Assembly: GCA_917880885.1 (NCBI GenBank)
Contig: OU862919.1
Span: 48,211,058 to 48,275,057, forward strand
From: Limnephilus marmoratus
Taxonomy: Eukaryota; Arthropoda; Insecta; Trichoptera; Limnephilidae
DNA length: 64,000 bases
Direction: 5' to 3'
Of this stretch, positions 1-10,701 are shown piece after piece. The notes under the pieces were generated by a model, which saw nothing but the letters and a program-made list of their open reading frames with translations, did no database searches and had not been told where the DNA came from. Both the position numbers and the translations under genes were made by a program. How positions within the stretch are numbered: the stretch's first letter is position 1; each line of letters begins with the position of its first letter.

Positions 1-559
1 GTAGGTACCTCTTTACCTATTGCAACTCCTGTTATATAATGGTCGGATATTTTGTTAGTCACAATACATGAAAATACAGTGTTATTACGGTTTCGAGTTG
101 CAATATGATCAATACATGAATATACATTTTTTCCGTTTAAAATTTCATCCCGGGTCACATCTAATATTACATTTTCTAAACCATTTTCACTGAGTAGATT
201 TTGATATTCTGTAATTACACTATTTTTGGTATCCAATAAATTCAAGTTGATGTCACCACAATACAAGTAGTTTGAATCAGATGAAGTTAATTGTAATATT
301 TGTTTTAGTTCCTTCAAGTATATTTTCTTGTTGCTGCTCGGCGGACGATAAACTGCAAGTATATTTATGACATCTTGATAAACGGTGGTGATTTCTCCAG
401 ATATTGTCTCGCAGCTTTTAAAAGAAATGTTTGTTTTCTTAAAAGTATGATGGTTTTTTAAGTACATGATTAATCCCCCTCCTCTTCTATTCTCTCGAGT
501 ATTTGCAATCGATGTGAAGTTTGGTATATTGAACATAGGTATTATTTCGTTTTTAATAT
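1..559 (-). pseudogene. CR1-like ORF2, middle of endonuclease domain
   Basis: This is the downstream part of a LINE endonuclease, read on the minus strand from 559 down to 1. It carries the motifs TRENRRGGG, LAVYRPPSS, YCGDINLNLLD and, near base 40, ISDHY, which are the order and spacing expected for the AP-endonuclease domain that nicks target DNA. No stop interrupts the frame. No start is present because the first part of the domain lies beyond the I-group LINE at 6016-6217. The frame runs off the window, so the reverse transcriptase cannot be judged. The insertion broke this copy. Confidence 0.8.
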
Positions 560-649
560 ATATATTTTTTTTTTCAATTATTTCTGGCTTTCACCCTTCA
601 AGGGTGTTCTAGGCCATCATTTATAATTACAGAGAAAGGAAAGGTGAAT

Positions 650-1570
650 TTATATATTAATTTTATTTAAATGTGCAAATTTCAGAATTTTATGGAAGAT
701 TGGAGTAGAGTTCAGACTTAGAAGAGATGAGATGTTGAATGGAGGAGAGGCAATTTTTGATAACGCTTGATAGAAGAGAGGATATTTATTTAGAGAGGGA
801 CAATCAAAAAATATGTGATCTAAAGTTCCCACATCTAGACCACAGAACGTACAATCTGGGGAGTCAAGCACATGAATTTTATAAAGGTGAGAAGGAACGG
901 AACAATGTCCGATTCTCATACGAATAAGTAAGGAGATTTCTTTTTTGGAAAAATGAGGGAATTTTTGAAACCACGGTTTTGATGGGATAGTCCTTTGTAT
1001 TGAGGCGTAGCGGGCACCCTTGGATTGACTAGCAATGTTCCAATACTCTGTCCAATCATTGCGGGATCTATCTTTGATGATGGAAAAAATATCAGACAGG
1101 GGAATATGGTTTACGAGGGTAACGGTAGGGTTAGACGCTCCTTGTTTTGCCAAGGAATCAGCAATATCGTTACCCACTATGCCAACATGTCCAGGAATCC
1201 AAATCAGAGTGACAGTTTTTCCAGAGCTTTGAATGGAGGTTATCAATACTCGAATAAGACATACAAAGTGATCATCAGGATGAAGAAGAGGACTTGTTTT
1301 AAGTTTTTGGAGGGAACTGAGAGAGTCAGAGAGAACAAGAGAATGTTCAAAATTATTTTTTATTATATATTTGAGAGATTCAATAATCGCAATGCACTCG
1401 GCAGAAAATATTGAAAATTGGTTTGAAATTGAATAAAATATTCTTTCATTAGAATTATTGTGGTAAACGTTAATACCAATACCACAGTTAGGAGAGTCCG
1501 GAGATTTGGAGCCATCAGTAAATAAAAGAGAAGAGTTGGGCCATTTAGAAGAAATAATGTCATTGAACAT
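650..1570 (-). pseudogene. I-group LINE ORF2, RNase H domain and C-terminus
   Basis: The RNase H part of ORF2, which would remove template RNA during target-primed reverse transcription. Residues at about 18-21 read TDGS, 56-60 AECIA, and 81-84 SDSL; the sequence WIPGHVGIVGNDIADSLAK follows at about 123-141. These supply the D-E-D-D catalytic set. After RNase H there is a cysteine-histidine cluster (CTFCG...DHIFFDC) common at the end of such ORF2s. The frame is open back to about 1655, but it is out of frame with the reverse transcriptase upstream. The listed Met is therefore only the first Met in the frame and probably not a start. Confidence 0.85.
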
Positions 1571-1626
1571 ATTATTGACAGTACGGGCTGGGAGATTGGA
1601 ATGACTTTTAAGGATGCCGATCCCTT

Positions 1627-3294
1627 CTAAAATCGTTGGGATAGGGTGACGTGACTATATTTTAATTTGTACAAAGGAAGAAGATCATTTTTGATAATTT
1701 GAAGCTCTGAGAGAGAGCGAAAATTTTTACAGATGGCAGGGAGAGGTTTAGTTCGAGCTCTGATTGTAGATGAATGTGTTGAGTCGTTGAACAACGAGAC
1801 TCTGGGAATAATCTGATGACTTTTAGAATTTAAACATTTAAGAACAAATTTGTCAGCAAATAATTGACGCCTTAAATAAAGAGGAGGATCAGAACATTCT
1901 ACTTGAAGGGAATTGATGGGCGACGATTGCATCGCGCCAGTTATTATTCGCAATGACTTAGATTGAATTTTGTCTAATTTACTGAGTGCATTTTTGGATG
2001 CAGTACTAAAAAGTGGGCAGGCATAGTCGAGATGACTTCGAATAAGTGCATTGTAGAGCAACTTAATGCAGATAGGATGAGCACCCCACCAAACGCCAGT
2101 CAATGATCTGATAATATTTAAATTTTTTTCACATTTAGTAACTATATTATTAATGTGGGAAGACCATTTAAGTTTCCTATCAAATGTTACTCCCAAAAAT
2201 TTTACTTCGGAAGCATTGGGGATTGGAGAGTTTTTAAATAAAATTTGAACAGGGGGGTTATTATGACGATTTGAGAAGGTAACACACCGACTCTTTTGTA
2301 CTGAAAGTTCAAGACCATTTAAAGTAAGCCATGTGCAAAGGGCATCCATGGCTTCATTAAGATATTTGACGGCGGAAGGAATGATTTTGGATGATAAGAA
2401 GAAAGCTATGTCATCTGCGAACTCAACAACTTTTACTTGAGGGGGAATGGTGACATGCATATCGTGTGTGTATATATTATACAGTAAGGGGGATAATACA
2501 TCGCCTTGGGGTAAACCCTTCCAAATTGACCTACTCTGAGGAGTAACATCTGGTAGCTCAATGAAAATTTTCCTATCGAGAAAAAGATTAATAATAGATT
2601 GGACAAACATGAGGGGTAAGCCAAGGCCTAAAAGTTTTTTTTTAAGAATTGGGATGGAAACATTGTCAAAGGCGCCTTCTATGTCTATAAAGACTGCAAG
2701 ACATACTTCTTTGTTAGAAATGGATAAATTAATATCAGTGCTGATGATGGCGAGGTTATCTTGTGTAGATTTCTTTTTCCTAAATCCAAATTGGGATGGA
2801 GAGAGAAGATGATTACTCTCGACAAAAAATTCTAACCGGTTTTTAATTAATTTTTCATAAATTTTACTAAGGGTGGATGAAAGAGCAATTGGCCTATAGT
2901 TGGATCCAGAATTGGGTGATTTGTTTAATTTTAGAATTGGGATGATTATTTGAGAACTCCAGTCATCAGGTATTATGCCAGTCTGGAAGATTTTATTTAA
3001 GATGCTTAAAAAGTGATTTAGAACATTATCATTACTATTTTTGATAATGCTATAAGGTATACCATCTCTGCCTGGAGATGAGTCCTTGACTGTTGATAAA
3101 CAATTTTTTAATTCAATTAAAGTGAATGGAGAGTCAAGCCAATGATCAGACATAGGAGTGTTGTGGATTGGAGTTATTTCATCTAAGTTAGGTACAGAAG
3201 GGGGGGCAATTTTGTCCAAGAACTCGTCTATCCATTTAGAATGAGAAGCTCGAGGAGATGTTGGACTGAAGGAGGATCGAAATCTTCGAATCAT
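1627..3294 (-). pseudogene. I-group LINE ORF2, reverse transcriptase domain
   Basis: The reverse transcriptase of the element. Recognisable motifs are GRDGIPYSII at residue 75, SNYRPIALSS at 131, FIDIEGAFD at 202-210 (first catalytic Asp), LPQGDVLSPLLYN at 261-273, and FADD at 292-295 (catalytic Asp pair). All three catalytic aspartates are present, so the enzyme core is intact. The frame is joined to the endonuclease frame upstream only across a frameshift in an 11-T run at 3358-3368. Near 1650 it shifts again and stops before RNase H. The Met at 3294 lies inside the ORF2 polyprotein and is not a natural start. Confidence 0.9.
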
Positions 3295-4390
3295 AGACCA
3301 AACTTCCGAAATTGGAGTGTTCGGAGATACTGAATTGCAGAAGTTGTACCACCCGGATTTTTTTTTTTGACCTCAATACCCTTTTGGCATTGGCTTCGGC
3401 ATTTTTGTATATGAGATAGTTCTCCATAGTCATATTGTGACGATAGGAAAGAGATTTAGCTTTCCGAATTCTCACTACTTTGGAACATTCCTCATCCCAC
3501 CAGGGAGATGGAGGGAGTTTTTTGAGAGATTTGGTTTTAGGGGGAGGATTTGATTTATTGATTGCAGTTACGAGCATTGATTTGAAGTTATCGTAGTCAT
3601 CTTTGACAGATAATGTATCGGTATAGGATAAATTTTGTATAAACTTATCCATATGTGAGTTAAATTCGTCCCATTTGGTGTGTTTTGTTTTAATCTTTGT
3701 CGAAATATGGGCCTTGTCTGAATGGAAAGAAGTTTGATAAGTGATGGTGATCGGGAAATGATCACTGGAGCAGGGGTCGGGGGACACCACCCACGAGGAG
3801 AGAGGTGCCAGATTAATAGAGCATATGGAGAGATCCACTGCACTGGGGTTTGTGTTGGGGCGAGAGATTCTAGTAGGAGATCCGTCATTCAAAAGAAAAA
3901 GGTTGGATTCATCTAGGAAATCCATCACACTTCGACCGTCTCGATCACAGAAAGCAGAACCCCAGACGGGGGAATGGGCATTAAAATCACCCAATAAATA
4001 GAAAGGAGGGCTTAGTTGACGGACAATTTGCAACCACGCTTGTTTATTGAAGTGCGATGTTGGGGGAAGATAGATAGAAACAAAGGAAGTGTCCTTTATT
4101 TTAGCTGCAACCATTTGAAAGTCAGCATTGGGGGGTTTGATATTATTTATTGGGAAAAACGGAAGGGATTTTTTAATAAAAAGGGCAGCACCACCGCCCG
4201 TACCTTCCGGGCGATCATCGCGGAGACAGGAGTACCCTCCCACATTAAAGTGGGTGGATGGAGTAAACCATGTCTCCGAGACAGCAGCCACAGAAACAAG
4301 GTTTGAATTTAATAGGTTAAGAAGGTTTGATTTGTTAGAAATAGCACTGCGGCTATTCCACTGAAGAATTCTGACATCTTGAAGAGCCAT
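3236..4390 (-). pseudogene. I-group LINE ORF2, N-terminal endonuclease domain
   Basis: The start of ORF2, an AP-type endonuclease. Visible motifs are LQWNSRS at residues 9-15, SETW at 39-42, LLGDFNAHSPVWG at about 131-143, and SSDHFPI at about 212, covering the metal-binding and catalytic positions of the family. The start Met at 4390 overlaps the end of ORF1 by 38 bases, an arrangement seen in related LINEs where ORF2 is translated by reinitiation. The first about 343 residues are real; the last 40 are out-of-frame sequence after a one-base gain in the 3358-3368 homopolymer. Confidence 0.88.
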
Positions 4391-5777
4391 TTTGAATAAA
4401 TGATTTTAATGTGGAAATAATAGAAGCAGCGTTGGACGGTAGATTAGTTTGAGAAGAAATTAGGTCAATTAGAAGCATAATAAGAGTTTGAATAAATGAA
4501 GAATTATCTTGGGAGAGTTGTTCAGAAAGCTTTTGATAGTTTGTTGAAGATGAATTATAATTGTTTGCGCACCCATTTGTGGCGTGTGAAAGAGGAGAAC
4601 CATTGGGATTTAAGAGAAGTGAGTTGTGTTGTTGCTGATCGTATCCACGAGCCTGTTTAGAGATAGGGTTTTTGTATGTGAATTTTGTTGAACGGGAAGA
4701 TGTTGAGGAGGTGGCGAGAGGGTTGGATGAAGAGTTACTGGCTAAAACCTCGGAAAATGATTTTTTGACAGGCGGGAATAATTTAGAAGCCTGCAGAAAA
4801 GACAAGTTCTCAGAGGCCATAGAAATTTTTATATTTTTTTGGCGAGATTGTTCGGGGCAAGAAGAGTTAATGGCGGAATGAGCGCCTAAGCACTTAAAAC
4901 ATTTAGGTGAAGAGAGAGAAGAACATTGGTCAGCCGAGTGGTTTTCTCCACATTTGAAACATCTGGGAGGGGATCTGCATACAGCTTTGGTATGACCAAA
5001 ACGGCAGCAGTTGAAACATTGAGTGGTGGGATAAGTGTACATTTCAACTGGTAAGGAGTTGAAAAATAAATAAATATGGGAGGGAAGAGATTGTCCTTCG
5101 AATGTGATGACGACAGATTGGGAGGGCTTCCAGGAAACGATGCCCTCAGAGGTGTCCTTATAATTTAGCCTCCTGGCTTTTATGGGATTGCCGATATGTT
5201 GGGGGGTTGAAAGTGAGGATAGGATTTCTGGAATGGACAGATCGGTCGAGATACCCCTGACCAGGCCCATTCGAGTGACATTGAAAGTTGGGATGTACGC
5301 CTTGAATTTAGAATTAGATGAAATAAATATATTTTTGATAAAGTTGTTGGCGGCTGAACCTGACAGGAATTCAACAGAGATTCGGAAGCGACCCTCGGCT
5401 TTAACATCTCCAGGTTTAATCGAAAGGTTCTTGTTATTTGAAAGAAATTTACCAAATTCAAGAGGATGGATGGTTTTACCTTGTTCAGTTTTTTGCGCAT
5501 ATACAATGTAGGGGCCACGGGAATGAGTAGAGTAAAAGATTGTTGGAGGAGGTTGAGGAAGAGCTGGAGGGGACTGAGAAGACAAAGGCGAATCATGTTT
5601 TTTTGGGGAAAGGGGACTAAATTTTCTTTTTTTAATTGAGGTTAGGATGACAGATTCATTGTCTGAAATGTTTGAATGTTCTGAAAAGTCTATTTTATCT
5701 GAAATGTCTCCATCTGGAGGGTCAGGAGGGGGATCTGGGGGCTTTGTAAGGGGTACAGGAGGGAAATCCTCCTCCAT
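4353..5777 (-). CDS. I-group LINE ORF1, gag-like RNA-binding protein
   Basis: An uninterrupted 474-residue frame. The N-terminus is proline- and acid-rich (residues 1-80). The middle (about 90-245) resembles the RNA-recognition-like part of Jockey/I ORF1 proteins. Three CCHC zinc knuckles follow: C254-C267, C273-C285 and C293-C307. The tail is serine- and asparagine-rich. ORF1 proteins of this type coat the element RNA in the cytoplasm and nucleus. The start at 5777 is the first Met and is preceded by stops. The stop lies 38 bases inside ORF2. This is the only undamaged frame of the element. Confidence 0.88.
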   Translation of the reverse strand: MEEDFPPVPLTKPPDPPPDPPDGDISDKIDFSEHSNISDNESVILTSIKKRKFSPLSPKKHDSPLSSQSPPALPQPPPTIFYSTHSRGPYIVYAQKTEQGKTIHPLEFGKFLSNNKNLSIKPGDVKAEGRFRISVEFLSGSAANNFIKNIFISSNSKFKAYIPTFNVTRMGLVRGISTDLSIPEILSSLSTPQHIGNPIKARRLNYKDTSEGIVSWKPSQSVVITFEGQSLPSHIYLFFNSLPVEMYTYPTTQCFNCCRFGHTKAVCRSPPRCFKCGENHSADQCSSLSSPKCFKCLGAHSAINSSCPEQSRQKNIKISMASENLSFLQASKLFPPVKKSFSEVLASNSSSNPLATSSTSSRSTKFTYKNPISKQARGYDQQQHNSLLLNPNGSPLSHATNGCANNYNSSSTNYQKLSEQLSQDNSSFIQTLIMLLIDLISSQTNLPSNAASIISTLKSFIQNGSSRCQNSSVE

Positions 5778-6005
5778 TGTTCAAAAAATTACAGCTTATA
5801 TAAAAAGAGACAGAAGTAAAAAAATTATATAAATATCTGAAAATGAGCAGCAAGAAGTGACTCCTGGAAGATCAGGGGGGAGAAGATTCCAACACACTAA
5901 ACTTTTTACAGCCAAAACACAATAAAAAGATTGGTTTAAGAATATTTTTTGAAAGAGCAAAACAAAAGAACTGATGACAGCCAAATGTTATTGTTGCGAG
6001 TCAAA

Positions 6006-6015
6006 TTTTTAATAT
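6006..6015. repeat. 10-bp target-site duplication of the I-group LINE (partner at 550-559)
   Basis: TTTTTAATAT occurs at both 550-559 and 6006-6015. The two copies code the same residues of the interrupted CR1-like endonuclease (an I-K step), so deleting 560-6015 restores a continuous frame. This fixes the insertion point to the base, apart from ambiguity caused by the A tail. Confidence 0.85.
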
Positions 6016-6217
6016 TTACTTCCGTTAGAAAAATTACATCTATAAACTGCAGAACGTCGTTTACTTGTGCAATAAATGAATTAAAATTCTTTTTCAATGA
6101 TCTTATATTTAGATGAATAGCCACAAACCTCATTTTGATGTTTTTATCGTTTATCCAGTTATCCAAATTAAAGCACTTGATAAATTTGTGAGTTTGAAAT
6201 GGTGTCGAATCTTCCAT
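6016..6217 (-). pseudogene. CR1-like ORF2, start of endonuclease domain
   Basis: Minus-strand frame beginning at the Met at 6217. It reads into VAIHLNIRSLKKNF and then VIFLTEVNIKN, the first two endonuclease motifs (the N of LNIRS and the E of the TE pair). Beyond 6016 the frame enters the 5' end of the I-group LINE and is no longer native, although it stays open to 5936. The continuing domain is at 1-559. It lies 73 bases downstream of ORF1, the close ORF1-ORF2 spacing usual for this group. Confidence 0.8.
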
Positions 6218-6290
6218 GACGTGGATTTAGTAACTGATAAAATAACTGTTCCGAGTCAAAAGGAATTTTGATTTTATTATTTTTTTTTTC

Positions 6291-7223
6291 TTAAATGTAT
6301 TTGTTTATATCATTCTCATTTTTTATATGGATAATTTTCCCATCACCTTCACTTCTTATCAATATTTTGGCATTTTGTACCCAAATGTATTTAAATTTTG
6401 TTTTCATTTTTTGTTTTGTAATGTATAGTAGATCTTTTTTTTCTTTAGTGAGATTTTCATTGATATAAATTCGGTCGTTGTTTCCATTCTTGTAAATGTC
6501 ATTGTTTGTTAATATGTTTTTTTTTTTTTGTAACCACTCGTCTCGATAAGTTTGACGTATGAACTTCACGATTACGTTAGCCGGTTTGGAGTCCTTTCTA
6601 TTAGGAAGTCTCCAAACCTTCTCAATATTTTCGCAATTTGTGTTTAGTTTTTCTGCAATTGTCTTTATGGTTGTTTCAATATTTTCATCTTTTTTCATTT
6701 CCAGACCAAACAGTTCAATATTACAGTTTTTTTCTATTTGTTTAATTTCTTGAATCCTGTGTTCCAGTGCTTTATTACATTTTTCAAGGTATGTGTTTTT
6801 GTTTATAACTTCATTGAGTTTGTTTTCGTTTTCTTTTAGTTTTTTTCCCAATTCTAGGTGTAGCGATATCAGTTCGTCATATTTGTTGGATAGAAACTCA
6901 GTTGACTGTGTGAGAGTCTCCATATCTTTTTTCATGACATACATGATGCTTATTTTATTATTTATTTCGTTAAGAATTTGCTTCATTTCTGGGATATTTT
7001 CTGAGTTTGGGCCTTGTGACCCGCTGCCTCCGGCCGTTGCGTTGTCCGTGTTCGCATTTATTGTTCGCTGTGTTCCGCAGTTTGTACAAATAAATTCATT
7101 GCCCACGTTAATGGCGGGATTTGAAATAGCACATAGTTTGTGGAAAGATCCATTACAGTCGATGCATTTGATTAATTCACTGTCTTTAGCGACATATTTT
7201 TTACATTTTTTACACTGCACCAT
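6291..7223 (-). CDS. CR1-like LINE ORF1 with N-terminal PHD-type zinc finger
   Basis: An open frame of about 310 residues from the Met at 7223; the frame extends in phase up to 7286, but MVQCKKC is the more natural start. Counting from 7286, ligands C25, C28, C41, C44, H49, C52, C67 and C70 form a C4HC3 PHD-like finger. A predicted coiled coil (about 105-190) follows. A C-terminal domain contains IELFGL and NVIVKFIRQ and resembles the RNA-binding domain shared by many insect LINE ORF1s and the baculovirus FP family. ORF1 of this kind binds element RNA. No stop or frameshift is seen. Confidence 0.8.
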   Translation of the reverse strand: MVQCKKCKKYVAKDSELIKCIDCNGSFHKLCAISNPAINVGNEFICTNCGTQRTINANTDNATAGGSGSQGPNSENIPEMKQILNEINNKISIMYVMKKDMETLTQSTEFLSNKYDELISLHLELGKKLKENENKLNEVINKNTYLEKCNKALEHRIQEIKQIEKNCNIELFGLEMKKDENIETTIKTIAEKLNTNCENIEKVWRLPNRKDSKPANVIVKFIRQTYRDEWLQKKKNILTNNDIYKNGNNDRIYINENLTKEKKDLLYITKQKMKTKFKYIWVQNAKILIRSEGDGKIIHIKNENDINKYI

Positions 7224-7584
7224 TTTGAAGTAGTTTGAGCGTTTTTCGTTTATTTTTAAATCACTTTTACAATTTATTTGTCGCACAATGATTTACACCG
7301 TTCGTGTTCGCTGAGAGACGCGTACATTATTTTCAGTTTTACTATATTTATTTTAAAAATATGATGAAAAATACAACATCTTTAAAATGTATTTTTGGGT
7401 AGTACTTTTACTATATAAACGACATTTTTTTGTTCCCACGTAAATAGGTAATTTCTGTTTTAAAATTACACCCATCAAACTTATGTTCTTTTATGAATTT
7501 TAATTTTATATTTCATCATATTTTGAAAATTAATGCAATAATATTATTTTATAAATGTTTTTCATTTGACATTTTTCATTTTCA

Positions 7585-8110
7585 TTGTCAACAACAGAAA
7601 TTTTTAAACGGTTTGATGTTCCAAGCATACAGAAAATCTATGCCAAAAACATTCTAGTACATCACCACAAAAATGATTCAGAGGCAGACACCTCACATGC
7701 TCATAAAACCAGAGCCAAACAAACAGACATACTTAATATACCAAAGTGTAACTCTTCATTTGGACAAAGAAGTTCTGAATTTTTAGCAGTAAAGTTATAT
7801 AACAAACTCCCACTTAGTATCAACCAAATTTTAAAAAAAAATAGCTACATTAAAAGGGCATTAAATGTCGGCTGAAGGAACTATCGGAAAATGGACTTAC
7901 TAGTATACTTAACACATCGTCATAGAAGTTTCTGGAAAACCTTATCCAAACAATGAAATTAAACCATGGAAGTCGCTGAAAACTTATCCAAAGCATAGTC
8001 CCCCTCAGCACAGGATATCCTAGTGAGGAGGACTACAAATACATTTTCTATTTTATATATATACCTAACATGTTTCATATAAAAATGTAAAAATAAAATA
8101 TATACTTACT
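7585..8110 (+). pseudogene. 5'-truncated LINE: ORF2 C-terminus and 3' UTR
   Basis: Bases 7585-7875 encode a 96-residue tail with the motifs TRAKQTDIL, CNSSFGQRS and AVKLYNKLPLSI. These are typical of the extreme C-terminus of CR1/Jockey-group ORF2 proteins, downstream of the reverse transcriptase. The 3' UTR contains a hairpin at about 8000-8031 (CCCCCTCAGCAC against GTGAGGAGG) and ends in A-rich DNA near 8100. No catalytic motif is present, so this is a dead truncated insertion. It lies on the opposite strand to the large nest at 1-7330. The exact 5' break is not defined. Confidence 0.6.
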
Positions 8111-8363
8111 AAATAAATATTAAAAAAAATACTAATAAATAATTGTCAAACTTGCCTCTAAAATCACGAAACACTAAAATCTTTAATGGCCTATATCTTA
8201 TAATTTAAAGCAAAATTAAATACATAAAGTAGCTCACATCCGTACTAGACATTTGAATATACCTTTTGAATACAAAAATAATTTTTTAGTTCGGTTGGGT
8301 ATTTTGATATCAAATCCAAAATTAAGATTTGTATGAAACGGGCCAAAACCCGTTCCCTGTTAA

Positions 8364-9074
8364 GAGGGCATTACCAGAGAAAGCCGGAAATACGTCATTT
8401 TCAAAAAAGTTTTTAGACGTATTGACTCTTTTCCACAAAAAATTATAAATGGATTTCGAAAGATTGTTCTTTTATCTAGCATAGTTATGTAATAAATTTT
8501 TAGATTTTTTTTTAATTTTTAGTATAATAAGGTTATTCCATAGGTCGTTGGCAGATTTGTTAAATTTTCAAAAAAGTTTTTGTATTATACCACACCCATT
8601 TCAAATAATGTAATCATGCAGTAAAATAAATCAATACATTATCTAGCAAAGTTATGTATTAGAATTTTAATTTTAGTTTCAATAAAATCATTAAAAAATA
8701 TGTACGTACATGTGTTTCTTGACGAAAATTGGTCCATTTGTGTATTTATTTGCGCACTTACAAACTAATATATTTCAGATTTTTTTAACATTCTTATTAA
8801 ATTTAGACATTTTTGAAAAATGATAAATACTTATAATCAAAAAATAACTACAAAAAGTACACTATTTTAATAGTTTTATCATCACGCCTTTCAGCATTTT
8901 TGGATGAAGGTATAAATTAAAGCTAATTTGGATTGAAATAAATTCGATATTGAGTTATAATTTTAAAAAGCTGGTACGGAGAATAATCAATCTTTCTCAT
9001 TGTAACCGCCCTGCACGATCGGAAGAACAACTTTCGACGAAATGTGGATTTTCGTCCGCTGGCTGGTTAAACGC
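8364..9074. mobile_element. TTAA-flanked MITE (piggyBac-type), copy 1
   Basis: A 711-bp AT-rich element between TTAA at 8360-8363 and TTAA at 9075-9078. Its ends are imperfect inverted repeats: GAGGGCATTACCAG at the left and GAGCGTTTAACCAG read inward from the right. A near full-length reversed copy lies at 28795-29495, also between TTAA sites, and a rearranged copy lies at 39378-40738. TTAA duplication is the piggyBac signature, but the tips are not classic piggyBac tips, so the superfamily is inferred. There is no coding capacity. Confidence 0.75.
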
Positions 9075-9088
9075 TCTTAAGGGCATAA

Positions 9089-10026
9089 TATTAGGTCCTT
9101 ACATATGAAATTGGCGTTTTGTATGGGAGGAACACAAAGTCGATTTTTTTTTAATATAATTTATTTATTTAATCAAAGTATGTACTATTGCTATCTATGC
9201 ACTTTTGTCATCTCATAGGTAGTTTATCGATCCTTTTACTAAAAAAAAAAACATTCGGACGGGAATCAATAAAATCTTTGAAGGCGGTTTGGACTGCCCC
9301 ATCGAAGTTGAATTTTTTCCCTCGCAAGAAGTTATCCAAATTTCGAAAAAAATGGTAATCTGTTGGGGCAAGGTCCGAAGAGTACGGTGGATGTCTTGGA
9401 CATTCCAATTGAAGCTCCTCTAATTTGGTAGCCGTCTGTTGTTGCAGTGTGTGGTCTAGCGTTCTAACGCGCGTTTGTTGATTTGCTTCACTCAATTCGT
9501 GAGGTATCCACCTTTCAAGCTTTTTCACCTTCCCAATTTGCTTCAAGTGGATTAAAACAGTTTTATAGTTATTGCAGCTAACTCAGACGTGGTTTGCGAT
9601 GGATCCGCTTCCACAATAGCCTTCAATTCTTCATTATCAACTTTGGTCTCCGGCCGTCCACGGGGCTTGTTCTGCAGGTCGAAATTTCCAAAACGAAAAC
9701 GTTGGAACCAAAAACGCACTGTGTTTTCTTTTGCGGCACCGTCGCCATACACATCATTAACTTTCGATCCGTTTCTGCAGTACTGGTTCCACGGTAGAAC
9801 TCGTACTCGTAAATTAAGCTATATTTTAAGTTTTCCATTTTGTAAACTAAGTGACGCAAATAAAAAAAACAATTAAGGAAAAAACAAATGAATTATAATT
9901 TTCGAAACACAAATACATGAGTAAATAGCCGTATAAATTTGAATTTGGAATTCCTAACCAAAGAGAAGATATTTGAGCTCAAAGTTGCCAGATCGACAAA
10001 ACGCCAATTTCATGTGTAAGGAACAA
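9089..10026 (-). mobile_element. mariner-type transposon with internal deletion
   Basis: A 938-bp element between TA dinucleotides (9087-9088 and 10027-10028). Its inverted ends share a 27-bp stretch with one mismatch: 9094-9120 on the left, and the complement of 9995-10021 on the right (TCCTTACAYATGAAATTGG and onward). It encodes a damaged transposase on the minus strand. Full-length mariners are about 1.3 kb, so roughly 350 bp is missing from the centre. It inserted directly beside the TTAA MITE. Confidence 0.85.
9208..9859 (-). pseudogene. mariner transposase, frameshifted and internally deleted
   Basis: The N-terminal helix-turn-helix part is recognisable (EFYRGTSTAET, then in another frame GAAKENTVRFWFQRF and LQNKPRGRP). 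It is followed by KQIGKVKKLERWIPHELSE and, after a jump, HPPYSSDLAPTDYHFFRNL, the region of the third catalytic Asp. The first two catalytic aspartates and everything between the two blocks are missing. One-base frameshifts occur near 9765 and near 9550. The protein cannot be catalytic. The HTH part could at most bind mariner ends. Confidence 0.85.
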
Positions 10027-10700
10027 TATATAAATAAATGTTTTTAATCTATAAGAATATAAATTAACGCGGCCAAGTAGAGTATCTCTTATTATGTTGT
10101 GATGACTTGATTTTTTAATCAGATTAGTTGCAGTTAACAATGTTACACCATTAATTGGTGTGGATTATTGCTGTACAGAATATCACAAGGTCACTGTGAT
10201 TTGGTATTTGGTTTAATTAAATTTGCAACAAAATTATTAAACGCAATTAGCTATAGTTATCTGGATTTGACATAGTGTAATATTACGACCTCGATCTAAA
10301 TTTACAAAGCAACGAAAGTACCGTTTAAATATTGTTTAATTTGTGTGGAGAGAAAAAATTGTGGTTATGAAATTAATCAACTAATTTTGCAATACAAATA
10401 CATCCCTGTCATCGTAGCCTTGTGAAAGAAAAATAAAGCTTTATCTGCGGAAATGTGGTATTTTCATATTATTTCTCCTGTTATCCTACTCTCTGTAGGG
10501 TAAAACTCAAAAGCATTAGGTTCGGAGCTTGACTAAAACCTACTGTCATTTATGTTAATTATGTACATGCTATATGACCAAGCAGTTCTCTCTCAGTCGG
10601 CGATGTCAAGTGTTATTGTGAGCTATTTGTAAACACACTTATAGTTGGTTTTGTTGCGGTGTTAGTGTTTTAAAAGTTTATTGTTTTATAAATTCTCTCA
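10027..10700. other. AT-rich DNA without recognised content
   Basis: No frame, RNA or clear repeat is visible between the mariner and the first repeat A copy. Confidence 0.5.
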
Positions 10701-10701
10701 A

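Larger units (their letters stand above)
560..6005 (-). mobile_element. I-group (RNase H-bearing) non-LTR retrotransposon, near full length
   Basis: A 5.4-kb minus-strand LINE. It contains a gag-like ORF1 with three zinc knuckles and an ORF2 with endonuclease, reverse transcriptase and RNase H in that order. An RNase H after the reverse transcriptase is typical of the I, Nimb, R1 and LOA lineages and is normally absent from Jockey and CR1. The 3' end carries a short A tail, seen on the plus strand as ten T at 565-574. The element is flanked by the direct repeat TTTTTAATAT at 550-559 and 6006-6015. The 5' end appears complete because the host frame is interrupted exactly there. ORF2 has at least two frameshifts, so this copy is probably immobile. 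Confidence 0.85.
1..7330 (-). mobile_element. CR1-like non-LTR retrotransposon, split by a younger LINE and cut by the window edge
   Basis: Two pieces belong to one minus-strand element: 6006-7330 (5' region, ORF1 and the first part of ORF2) and 1-559 (the continuing endonuclease of ORF2). The reading frame that stops making sense at about 6006 resumes at 559 with the same ten bases, so the intervening DNA is an insertion. ORF1 starts with a zinc finger and ORF2 starts with an apurinic-like endonuclease, which is the usual CR1-group order. The reverse transcriptase lies beyond base 1. The 5' end is only estimated. CR1 rather than a neighbouring clade is inferred from layout and endonuclease style. 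Confidence 0.75.
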
